35,111 nucleotides of DNA, from the IMG/VR virus record IMGVR_UViG_3300048837_000140, positions 1 through 35,111 of that record; one strand, 5' to 3'. Of this stretch, positions 15,393 to 24,196 are shown one piece after another (position 1 is the first letter of the stretch; each line of letters opens with the position of its first letter). Below the pieces are notes generated by a model. It did no database searches and was not told where the DNA came from. It worked only from the letters and a program-made list of their open reading frames with translations. The translations under genes were made by a program, and so were the position numbers. The stretch is from a virus.

Positions 15393-17005
15393 TGCCACGG
15401 GTTCCAACATACCAGCAGAACAGGGTTTCGCTCCGGGCCGTGCCTGACGTTCGGACGGCACCGGCTCCGCAGCCGCTTGAGGGGGCAGACAAGGCGCTTT
15501 CTCAGGTCGGTGCGGCGGTGGATAGCATCTATCAGGACGAGAAGCGCAAGGCGACGATTGCCAGCGTCTACGAGGCACGGGCAGCAGTCGATGCACTGGC
15601 TGACGACATCGAGTCGAACCCTGAGACGGGGGTTATTGCGCAGCGCGGTAAGAACGCTGTCAACCTGGAATCCAGGTACATGCCTGGCTGGGACGAGAAG
15701 ATTGGGGCGATACGTGGGAAGTACGCGACAAACCCTGATGTGCTGTTGGCGCTAGACGGGTACACGGCTGATAGGGGTAATCACCTACGCCGGTCGATGG
15801 CTCGGCACGAATACGGCGAGACGCAGAAGCTGTATGTAACTGGGATCGAGGCGGCTATTACTACCGCACGCGACAAGGCTGTGTCGGCGACTGATCCGAA
15901 TGAGAGTGAACGACATATCCAGCTCGTGCGGAACGCCGTGACTGATCTTGGCGCAGTGGCGGGCTGGACGCCGGAAATTGTCGCGCAGAAGCAGAAGGAG
16001 CAGGAATCTGGTGCCCGTCGCGGTGTTGCCGAGAACCTTATCAACAAGGGTCAGTACGACGCAGCGAAGGCGTACATGGGCAAATACGGCGATACGCTGA
16101 CTGAGGAAGATGAGGCGGCTGTCGTTCAGTACGGGAAGGTGGCGGCACAGCGTGAGTTGGCAGAGCGTCGGTCTGCTATATCGTTCGCCCGCCAAGAGGA
16201 AGCCTATCGCAAGAACCAGCAGTTTGAGGCGACCAGCAAGCTGTACTTTGACAAGGGCGCAGGCGCTATCACGACTGAGATGCTGTCGAACCTCGATGAC
16301 TCCGGGCGTCAGGCCATGCTCAGGATGATGAATGGCGAGCAAAAGGACACAAGCCGCAGCGATTACCTGTATTCATCGCTGATGGATATGTCGGTGCGCG
16401 ATCCCGTCAAGTTCAAGAGTCTAGACCTGATCCCGTACTACGAAGGCATGTCTGAATCAGACATCACGCGACTGAAGGCTCGGATGGATGATGTCAGGAA
16501 GGATCAGAACGCACCGCTGAAGCCGAAAGAAACAGAGCATATGACGCGTTCTACGCAGGCGTCTAGGGTGCTGCGGGCGACGTTGTTCCCTGACGCTAAA
16601 GAACTCACAGGGAAGGCAAAGACAGAGTTTGAGTCGGCTACCGTTGAGTTTGCCAATCGCATCGAATCACTGAACGCAGACGGCAAGATGACCAGCCAGC
16701 AGTTCGACGATGAGCTGTCTAGGTTTGCAGCGGAGAAGTGGGCGAGGAAATATGCGAAGGCTGACGATGGCTGGTTCGCCGACAAGCCTGACGCAAATCT
16801 GCCGCTGCCAGATACGGCATATATCGACACGTCAGACGTTCCAGAGACCATCGAGGCGAACTCGGTAAAAATACTGAACGACATGGCAAGCGAGGAAGGC
16901 ATCACACTGACCGACGATATGCTTAACGAGGCATACGTCATATGGGCGACGAGAGGCGATGAAGGCGTCGAGCTGTACCTGAAGGCACTGAGGGGTAGCA
17001 AGTGA
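15392..17005 (+). CDS. T7 gp15-like internal virion protein (537 aa)
   Basis: The probable periplasmic-tube component of the ejected complex. I chose the ATG at 15392 because it overlaps the preceding TGA (TGATG) and begins MPRVPTYQQNRV, a common start in this family. Upstream in-frame codons translate as low-quality sequence inside the gp14-like gene. The protein is almost wholly helical and charged, with no membrane span, and has a segment YMPGWDEKIGAI...HLRRSMARHEYGE. Its stop overlaps the next GTG start (GTGA). Confidence 0.8.
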   Translation: MPRVPTYQQNRVSLRAVPDVRTAPAPQPLEGADKALSQVGAAVDSIYQDEKRKATIASVYEARAAVDALADDIESNPETGVIAQRGKNAVNLESRYMPGWDEKIGAIRGKYATNPDVLLALDGYTADRGNHLRRSMARHEYGETQKLYVTGIEAAITTARDKAVSATDPNESERHIQLVRNAVTDLGAVAGWTPEIVAQKQKEQESGARRGVAENLINKGQYDAAKAYMGKYGDTLTEEDEAAVVQYGKVAAQRELAERRSAISFARQEEAYRKNQQFEATSKLYFDKGAGAITTEMLSNLDDSGRQAMLRMMNGEQKDTSRSDYLYSSLMDMSVRDPVKFKSLDLIPYYEGMSESDITRLKARMDDVRKDQNAPLKPKETEHMTRSTQASRVLRATLFPDAKELTGKAKTEFESATVEFANRIESLNADGKMTSQQFDDELSRFAAEKWARKYAKADDGWFADKPDANLPLPDTAYIDTSDVPETIEANSVKILNDMASEEGITLTDDMLNEAYVIWATRGDEGVELYLKALRGSK

Positions 17006-20000
17006 GCGTCATTCAGCTACGTCCACGCGACCCGCTTGATGCGGGCCTGACTGACGCAGCGCCACTTGGGGCCGAGCAGCCGAAGCCGGACACTGACCCT
17101 AAGCGCGGGGTTATCTTTCGTCCTAGCACTACGGTCGCTGTGCCGGAACTGAAGGCGCTCGTCGAGCCGGTAGCCGCACCTGAGCCGCCCAAGCCGGAGC
17201 CGCCGCCTGAGAACGCCGACAACGAGTATCTGGCACGCGGCATGACCGGCGACGAAGCTGCCGAGCAGTTGCAGCAGTTGTCCATGACTGGTCTGCCGTA
17301 TGGCATGGCAATGCAAGCGCCCGGTGCTGTCGCAGCTATCGCAAAAGAGAAGGAGCAGCAGGACATCGCCGCGATGTCTGAGTACACGCCGTCGCTGAAG
17401 GCGTGGCGCGAGGCGAACCCGCACCGGACTGCCATCAGCCGCGACAAGTTCAAAGAGATGGGGGTGATGGAGTGGCTGCTGAAGGCACCTGGTCAGGCTG
17501 TCAACAGGTCGTACTTCAGGAACGAGATTACCAACATCAACATGCACGACATGGACGGCACGATGACGCCGGAGATGGCTGCGCGGCGTGATGTGTTGGA
17601 GGAAGCGTCGTCGGTTGGCGGTGAGGACTACGGCAGCAGTTTGGTTGGACGGTTCCTGACCATGCCTGCCGAAAACGTAGCGAACATTGCGAGGACGATG
17701 ACGGCTGGTGGCAAGCTGAGTGCTAACGCTGCTGCGGCTGTTGCCACCACGTCATTGCTGCTGAAGTTGCCGCCTGCTGTCACGCTTGAGGCGACGGCGC
17801 TGGCGATGAAGTCAGGTGCGATCATCGGATCGGGCATCGAGGAAGGGCGCTTAGAGCGTGCCAATGCGTTCCGCGAGTACACGATGATCCCCGGCGTTGA
17901 CCGTGAGGCGGCACGACTGGCGGCTAACGTGGTCGGCATCATCAACGGCGCGTTCGGTATGACCGAGGCGAAGATACTCTTTGACTCCATTCCGGCGTTC
18001 AAGAATTTCGGCACGAAAGCCGCTATCAAAGCCGCTGTTGGTGCAGCACTGAAAGACCCCACGACTGCCGCCAAGTTTGCCGTACTGGCGAAAGAGGTCG
18101 GCGCGTCGTTTGGGGAAGGCGTTGCTCAGGAGGTTGGGCAACGGGCCAGCACCATCTTGGGCGAGCATTACGCCCGCGCAGAGTCAGGTCTGCCGCTGCG
18201 GTCTGCCGGAGAGATAGTCGGCGACATTGGCGCAGAAGCGGAAGGCGCAGCGTTCATGTACCCGCTGATGCTGCTGCCAGGGGCAAGCATCAAGTCCTAT
18301 CGCATTGCCCGCGAGCATAAGTACAGCGAGAATCGACCAGACAAGACCATCGACAAGTTGAACGAGGCGGCGACGAAAATCCCGTTCGCCAAGTCGCCTG
18401 AAACGTACAAGTCCTTCGTCAAGGAGGCTGCGGCTGGCACCGGCAAGGAAACCGCCTACGTCAATCTTGAGGGCTTCCAGACGCTGTACCAGACGCAGGA
18501 CGAAGATCCACGCGAAAAGGCGGTTGAGTTGTTTGGTAGTGCAGAAGCCTACGACGAGGCCGTTGCGAGCGGTGGTCCTATCGCTGTCCCTATTGAGCAA
18601 TGGACGGCGACGGTATCGCAGAGCAGTAACAAGTCGGCGCTGTCTGAGCATATGTCGTTCGACCCGGACGGCATGACGCGCTATGAGTATGAGGCTGCAC
18701 AGGCGGAGGCCGATAAGGACATCACGGCTGAAGATGTCGGCGCAGAGGACGCTGCGACAACCGACCTTCAGGCACTTGAGGACGACATACGCGGGCAGCT
18801 TGTTGGCAGCGCCCACACGCCGGAGTCTGCGGATACCTTTGCGAAGTTCCTTGCGTCTGGCTATGGCGCGGCGGCAAGTCGCAGCGTGCGTAGTCTTGCC
18901 AGCATCAGGGCGATGTTCGACCCGATCATCAAGCGGTACATGCCGGGGCTTGAGTCGGCTGCATCAAACACGAAGGTACTGGAAAGCCAAATCCACATGA
19001 TCCAGATGGGTCAGGGGCCAACTGACAAGGATATGTACGGCGATAGCGTGCTTGAGTTCATTCGCAAGAATGGCGGGCTGAAGTACGACAAAGGCGGCGA
19101 ACTGAAGGGCATGGATGCCAGATTCCAGAGTCTCATCAATGAGGCCGGGAAGAACCTTGACGACATGGCAGGGATGGCGCAGGAGGCCGGTTACATCACC
19201 GAACATGACCAGAATGCGCTGCTGGAACTGATAGCCGATGAACTAGGCGGCAAGAAGGCGTATTCGACCAGAAACATCAATAGCAACGCGGAGCGCATGA
19301 ACGCCGACCTGAATGCGCTGCACGACGCCATCAAGGCGTTCGACATCGACCTTAGCCAGACGCCGCAGCAGATCGCCAAGCAGCTACACGCCAAGAACAA
19401 CGAGCAGGTTACGGAGAGTGGTGGGGACACGTTGGAGCAGGCGGCGTATCACGGGTCGCCGCATAATGTTAAGAGGTTCGATCTATCGAAAATAGGGACA
19501 GGAGAAGGTAAACAGTTATACGGATGGGGAATATATTTTGCAGAATTAAAAGAAGTTGCAAAGCAGTATGTGAGGGCTGGTAGAAATATTGGATTTGACA
19601 ACCGAGACGGTGTGCCACAGTTCATATCAAAATCTCTTGCGATGACTGGCGGAGACCATCAGGCCGCTATCGGAATCCTTAATGATGAACTGTCGAAAAC
19701 AAAGGGCGATACCAAGTCGCTGAACCTGAAACTAGCTATTAAGCATTTGTCAAAAGGTAACGTTGATTACGGACTCTACAATGTCGATATTCCTGATGAT
19801 GCTATATCAAATATGCTCGACTGGGACAAGTCGCTAAGGCAACAGCCTGAGAGTGTGCGTAAGGCTATAGAGGGGTGGGTAGGGCCGGAAGCGTTTGCGG
19901 AGTTGTTGAAGCGTGGCACGACAGGGATGCAGCTATACAGCATGGCCCCAGCCCCAAACGCAGCGAACAGGGATGAAGCGCAGAAAATGGCAAGCGAGCA

Positions 20001-23000
20001 TTTTCGCTCCATCGGCATCCCAGGTCTTAGATACCTTGATGGTGATAGCAGGTTAGTCGGAGAAGGAACGAGAAATACAGTTGTATGGGATCAATCTGTA
20101 CTAGACAACATATCAGATAGCCTTGCATCAGACACCCTATTCCAAAAGCAGGGCAAAGCCGAACCGAAAGGCTCCGTCACCTTCACTGGCACGCAAGCCA
20201 TTATCAAACTGTTCAAGGCGCAGGATCGCAGCACGTTCATCCATGAGGGGGCGCATATCTTCCTTCGTATGCTGATCGAACTGACGAAGGATGGTAATGG
20301 CACGCCGCAGATGCAGGCCGACATGCAGACGCTGATGGACTGGTGGAAGATCACATCACCAGACCAGATCACCGTTGAGCATGAGGAAAAGTTTGCCAAA
20401 GGCTTTGAGAAGTGGGTGGCGAAGGGTGAGGCTCCGTCGCTGGCATTGCGTGACGTGTTTGCCGCCATGAGCGCATGGCTGATGCGCGTCTACAGCGGCA
20501 TTGTCCATAGGGGTATCGCTGTCAGCCCTGCTGTCGAAGATGTGATGAAACGGATGATGGCGACCGACGCCGAGATAACTGCCGCGATGGAGCAGAAGGG
20601 GGCGCTTGACCTGCTAACGGAGATTGACAAGCAGAACATCCTGGCACCAGAGGAAATGGAGGCGTATCGCAAGGATATTCAGCGCAAACATGACGATGCC
20701 GTTGCGCTACAACTGCGGAAGCTGACCGCTGCAAAGGAAAAGGCCGAGCGCGACATGAGCAAGTCGCACTATCAGGCCATCAAGGATGAGGTTGCAAAAC
20801 AGGTACACGCCATGCGCGTGTATCGGGCGATCTTCGCCATGCGCGACGGCACCACGCCTGACGGCATACCGCTGCCTAACGTCGAGAATCTGAAGTTCAA
20901 CGCCGCTGATCTGGCTGAGAACTACGGCACCAATGCTCGCGGCGATGACAAGAAAATCATCAAGAACCCGCTGGTGGCGCGACTGCGTGAATTGGGGCTA
21001 GTGGCATCCGGTCAGAAGCAGTACGAGCTTGACCAGAAAACCGGCAAGCCGATCACCCGCAATGGCAAGAAAGTGCGCCTGCCAGACTTGGGGATGCGGC
21101 TTGAGGACGTGGCGCGTGTGACTGGCTACAACACCGCCGATGAGATGGTCGAGGAACTGGCATCGTCGCCGGATATGAACGAGGCCATCAAGGCCGAGAC
21201 TGAGCGCCGGATGCGGGTTGAACACCCGGACGTGATCTATGACGGCACGCTGGCTATGGAGGCGGTAGAGGAAGTCACGTCCGGCGAGACAGGACTTGCC
21301 ATCGCACTTGCCGAGCAGCGTGCAATGCGGGCTGTCGCCGCCATACAGCGGAAGGCGGAAGCGGTTGCGGATCGCAAGGCGCGGAATGCGGAGAAAAGCG
21401 CAGGCCCGCCGATCACGCTGGCAATAGCGCGGCAGTACGCTAAGAGCGTGCTGTGGAACAAGCCCATCGGCCAGATCAAGCCTGAGCAGTATCGGAAGAT
21501 AGCTCGGGCGGCTGCGCTAAAGGCGATTGATGCGGTCAAGGCGAAGGACTTTGCGGCTGCGGTCAAGCACAAGCGCACGGAGATTTTGAACATCGCGCTG
21601 TATACCGAAGCGCGGAAGATAGAGAAGTCTGTCACCACCAAGCGCAATCAGATGCTGGCGCTAACCAGCGTTCGTATGCGGCAGGTCATCGGCAGGGCTG
21701 GCGAGGGCTACTTGGAGCAGATTGAGGCTCTGCTGGCTCAGGTGGAGATGAAGAAAATATCTGACGTTCGCCGCCGCCAGATCATGCCGTTGCAGGCATT
21801 CGTGCAGGCGCTACAGGCTGAGTTCAAGGACGGCGAGATAGACCCGACCAGCGTTGGTCATATCCCGCCCAAGCTGTCCGAGTTTGTAATGAGCGGCGCG
21901 AAGCCATATCAGGAGATGACGGTCGCTGAGTTTAACGCGCTGCACGACGATGTGATCCAGTTGGCGACACTGGCACGCGGAATCAACAAGCTGCTCGATG
22001 ACAAGGCCAAGCAGACCTTGAGCGAAGGACAAGAGGCGCTGGCTGGCGCTGTCCGTGACAATGCCAGGGATGGTCGGCAAGCGATCACTCACAACGAGAT
22101 GCGCCTTCCACAGCATAAGTTGATGCGCGGATTGCGATGGTTTGCGGCTCACCATCGCAACTTTGCCAGCCATGTGCGTGAGGTATTTGACGGACTGAAG
22201 GATAACGGCGTCGGCTTCAAGCTGCTGCTGAAGGGATTGCAGAAGGCCGGTGACACGCAGGCCAAGATGCACCGAGACGCAACACTGGCGCTCGGTAAGG
22301 CTGCGAAGATATACAACAAGCGCGAACGGCTGATGATGACTCGGAACCCGAAGATTGTGCCGGGGACCAACATCGCCCTGACTCATATGGGGCGGCTGAT
22401 GTTCACGCTCAATCTCGGCAATGCCGACAATACCAACAAGATGATGCAGGCTGGGTTTGCCACTCGGACGGCGACCGATGCGCGTGGCAACAAGGTTCCA
22501 ATCCCGATCACAAAGGCTGAAGTGCGGGCCATTCTGGATACGTTGACCGCGAAGGACGTTAAGTTTCTCAACAACATATGGGCGCAGATTGACTCCTACT
22601 ACGACGCTGTTGCTGAGAAAGAGAAGAAGATTCGCGGGATCGCCGCGCCTCGGGTTGTGGCAACACCGTTCGATGTCAAGGCGGGACATCTGACAGGCGG
22701 GTACCTGCCTATCGAGGGCGAGCAGCGGGCTTCGGTGTCGTTCCGTAACCAGTTGTCGCAGAGTGCCGAGCGGCTGATGAGCGAAGGTGGCGGGCAAATC
22801 CTGCCGTCACGGGACTTCACCCATGAGCGGCAGGCAAAAGCCAAGCACCCGCCATTCCGTCTGGACTTCTCTGTGGTCACTCAGCATATCGCGGAAGTTA
22901 CCCACTACCTGTCGTACTACGAGTACGTCATGGACACCGCCAGACTGCTCGGCGCTGACAATGTGCGGAACTCCGTGGTGGACGTGTACGGCGACCAGGT

Positions 23001-24132
23001 GTACGGCGAGATGCGTAACGCGCTGAAGCGGGTTGCTGCCGGTCATATCCAGCAAAGCGACGGCATGGCTGGAATGGCGGCACGGTGGCGCGTTGGAGCG
23101 TCGGCTGGCGGTATGGCGCTGAACATGCTGACGGCTATTGTGCAGTTGCTTGGCGTCATCCCAGCGATGACCCGTGTTGGGCCAATGTGGATCGCTAAGG
23201 GGTTCGTTTCGGCAATGGCCGGTGGTCACGGGCAGATATTCCGTACCCGTGGGTGGATTCGTAGCCAGTCGCAGTTCATGGCAAACCGCAAGGACGTAAT
23301 GAACCGAGAAATGGCTGAACTGAATGACCGGCACTTTTCAACGTCACTAGCAGAAACGGCGTTCAAGACGGCAGGCGCGTCATTCTTTTGGCTGATCGCG
23401 CAGATGCAGTCCCTGACAGACACGGTTATCTGGATGGGCGCGTATGAGAAGGCGCTGGCCGAGAAGAAAGACGGTGGCATGGGTGCAGAGTCCCATGAGG
23501 ACGCGGTGCTGCTGGCAGACCGCACAATCAGGGACACGCAGGGTAGCGGCCAGATAGGCGACCTGAGCGGCATGATGTCTGGCGGGCAGGTACAGCGCCT
23601 GTTCACGACCTTCTACAGCTACATGAACCAGATGCAGATGCTGTCGGCAGAGACTATTGCTATGGCTCGGCAGATGGGCGGGGCCGGTGGGGCGGCATAT
23701 GCCTTTGCCAGCTTGGCGCTGATCGTCGTGGTGCCTGTTGTGCTGCAAGAGGCGATCTATGCGGCACTGCGGGGTGATTGGGATGACGACGAGCCGGAGG
23801 AAATAGCTACCAAGTTGGCGCGGTCAACACTGGCGGCTGGCATGGGCCTATTCGTCGGCGCTCGGGAGGTCAGCGGGGCGGTTGAGGGCTTCCACCAGTA
23901 CAGCGGTCCAGCAGGCATGGGGCCAGTTGCCGGGGCGGTTACGCTGGTCGGGCAAGCGCAGCAAGGCGAAATGGACCGTGCCTTCTGGAAGGCTGCACTG
24001 ACAACCGCCAGCGGCGTCCAGCCGATCCCGACAACACAGATCATGCGCCTATACGACGCTGTTGAGCAGGATCAATACAACCAAGTGCGCCCCGCATGGA
24101 TGGTGGCGGCATTTGGCAAACCGGCCAAGTGA
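17002..24132 (+). CDS. Giant polyvalent ejection protein (T7 gp16-like position) with ART-like and zincin domains, 2376 aa
   Basis: The largest virion protein, in the place of T7 gp16, which is ejected and spans the inner membrane. The N-terminus has a Pro-rich stretch (about residues 54-72). An ADP-ribosyltransferase-like domain of the ART-PolyVal type spans about residues 816-1035, with YHGS (H817), YGWGIYFAE (Y845, E848) and RNTVVWDQ (1024-1031). A metallopeptidase motif HEGAH is at 1081-1085. Long charged helices fill 1200-1700. The C-terminal part (about 1950-2300) looks like a polyvalent-protein-associated module with hydrophobic segments near 2031-2057 and 2231-2257. No transglycosylase ES motif is evident. 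DNA coding for the ART domain is much richer in A+T than the rest, so the domain seems newly inserted. The GTG start has a GAGGGG RBS. Confidence 0.85.
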   Translation: MSVIQLRPRDPLDAGLTDAAPLGAEQPKPDTDPKRGVIFRPSTTVAVPELKALVEPVAAPEPPKPEPPPENADNEYLARGMTGDEAAEQLQQLSMTGLPYGMAMQAPGAVAAIAKEKEQQDIAAMSEYTPSLKAWREANPHRTAISRDKFKEMGVMEWLLKAPGQAVNRSYFRNEITNINMHDMDGTMTPEMAARRDVLEEASSVGGEDYGSSLVGRFLTMPAENVANIARTMTAGGKLSANAAAAVATTSLLLKLPPAVTLEATALAMKSGAIIGSGIEEGRLERANAFREYTMIPGVDREAARLAANVVGIINGAFGMTEAKILFDSIPAFKNFGTKAAIKAAVGAALKDPTTAAKFAVLAKEVGASFGEGVAQEVGQRASTILGEHYARAESGLPLRSAGEIVGDIGAEAEGAAFMYPLMLLPGASIKSYRIAREHKYSENRPDKTIDKLNEAATKIPFAKSPETYKSFVKEAAAGTGKETAYVNLEGFQTLYQTQDEDPREKAVELFGSAEAYDEAVASGGPIAVPIEQWTATVSQSSNKSALSEHMSFDPDGMTRYEYEAAQAEADKDITAEDVGAEDAATTDLQALEDDIRGQLVGSAHTPESADTFAKFLASGYGAAASRSVRSLASIRAMFDPIIKRYMPGLESAASNTKVLESQIHMIQMGQGPTDKDMYGDSVLEFIRKNGGLKYDKGGELKGMDARFQSLINEAGKNLDDMAGMAQEAGYITEHDQNALLELIADELGGKKAYSTRNINSNAERMNADLNALHDAIKAFDIDLSQTPQQIAKQLHAKNNEQVTESGGDTLEQAAYHGSPHNVKRFDLSKIGTGEGKQLYGWGIYFAELKEVAKQYVRAGRNIGFDNRDGVPQFISKSLAMTGGDHQAAIGILNDELSKTKGDTKSLNLKLAIKHLSKGNVDYGLYNVDIPDDAISNMLDWDKSLRQQPESVRKAIEGWVGPEAFAELLKRGTTGMQLYSMAPAPNAANRDEAQKMASEHFRSIGIPGLRYLDGDSRLVGEGTRNTVVWDQSVLDNISDSLASDTLFQKQGKAEPKGSVTFTGTQAIIKLFKAQDRSTFIHEGAHIFLRMLIELTKDGNGTPQMQADMQTLMDWWKITSPDQITVEHEEKFAKGFEKWVAKGEAPSLALRDVFAAMSAWLMRVYSGIVHRGIAVSPAVEDVMKRMMATDAEITAAMEQKGALDLLTEIDKQNILAPEEMEAYRKDIQRKHDDAVALQLRKLTAAKEKAERDMSKSHYQAIKDEVAKQVHAMRVYRAIFAMRDGTTPDGIPLPNVENLKFNAADLAENYGTNARGDDKKIIKNPLVARLRELGLVASGQKQYELDQKTGKPITRNGKKVRLPDLGMRLEDVARVTGYNTADEMVEELASSPDMNEAIKAETERRMRVEHPDVIYDGTLAMEAVEEVTSGETGLAIALAEQRAMRAVAAIQRKAEAVADRKARNAEKSAGPPITLAIARQYAKSVLWNKPIGQIKPEQYRKIARAAALKAIDAVKAKDFAAAVKHKRTEILNIALYTEARKIEKSVTTKRNQMLALTSVRMRQVIGRAGEGYLEQIEALLAQVEMKKISDVRRRQIMPLQAFVQALQAEFKDGEIDPTSVGHIPPKLSEFVMSGAKPYQEMTVAEFNALHDDVIQLATLARGINKLLDDKAKQTLSEGQEALAGAVRDNARDGRQAITHNEMRLPQHKLMRGLRWFAAHHRNFASHVREVFDGLKDNGVGFKLLLKGLQKAGDTQAKMHRDATLALGKAAKIYNKRERLMMTRNPKIVPGTNIALTHMGRLMFTLNLGNADNTNKMMQAGFATRTATDARGNKVPIPITKAEVRAILDTLTAKDVKFLNNIWAQIDSYYDAVAEKEKKIRGIAAPRVVATPFDVKAGHLTGGYLPIEGEQRASVSFRNQLSQSAERLMSEGGGQILPSRDFTHERQAKAKHPPFRLDFSVVTQHIAEVTHYLSYYEYVMDTARLLGADNVRNSVVDVYGDQVYGEMRNALKRVAAGHIQQSDGMAGMAARWRVGASAGGMALNMLTAIVQLLGVIPAMTRVGPMWIAKGFVSAMAGGHGQIFRTRGWIRSQSQFMANRKDVMNREMAELNDRHFSTSLAETAFKTAGASFFWLIAQMQSLTDTVIWMGAYEKALAEKKDGGMGAESHEDAVLLADRTIRDTQGSGQIGDLSGMMSGGQVQRLFTTFYSYMNQMQMLSAETIAMARQMGGAGGAAYAFASLALIVVVPVVLQEAIYAALRGDWDDDEPEEIATKLARSTLAAGMGLFVGAREVSGAVEGFHQYSGPAGMGPVAGAVTLVGQAQQGEMDRAFWKAALTTASGVQPIPTTQIMRLYDAVEQDQYNQVRPAWMVAAFGKPAK
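19465..20150 (+). other. Compositionally foreign segment encoding the ART-like domain
   Basis: Within the giant ejection gene, codons such as AAA, ATA, TTA, GGA, AGA and GAA become frequent at about 19465 and the normal GC-rich usage returns at about 20150. By my count 19501-19560 is 21/60 G+C (35%). The segment coincides with the ADP-ribosyltransferase-like domain and keeps the reading frame, as expected for an in-frame domain insertion or replacement. Confidence 0.7.
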
Positions 24133-24196
24133 GGAAAAATGATGCATTGCATAGATATATTTGGTAGCTTCTACAGGGCGATACAGGGGATTCGGC
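24133..24196 (+). other. AT-rich gap before the fibre gene
   Basis: A short non-coding gap with a TATATT hexamer (24156-24161) and a perfect small palindrome ATGCATTGCAT (24142-24152). No acceptable -35 hexamer lies at 16-18 nt, so a promoter is only possible. It is the first real gap after five overlapping genes and marks the start of the host-recognition module. Confidence 0.3.

Noticed and set aside
21811-22797. Minus-strand open frame of 328 codons opposite the ejection protein gene
   Set aside because: It is an antisense shadow of a GC-rich gene, with His/Arg/Leu-rich composition and no motif; the plus-strand protein is clearly real.
24161-24196. Earlier TTG start for the tail fibre
   Set aside because: The ATG at 24197 has a good RBS (AGGGGA) and gives the normal fibre N-terminus; the 12 extra residues have no support.
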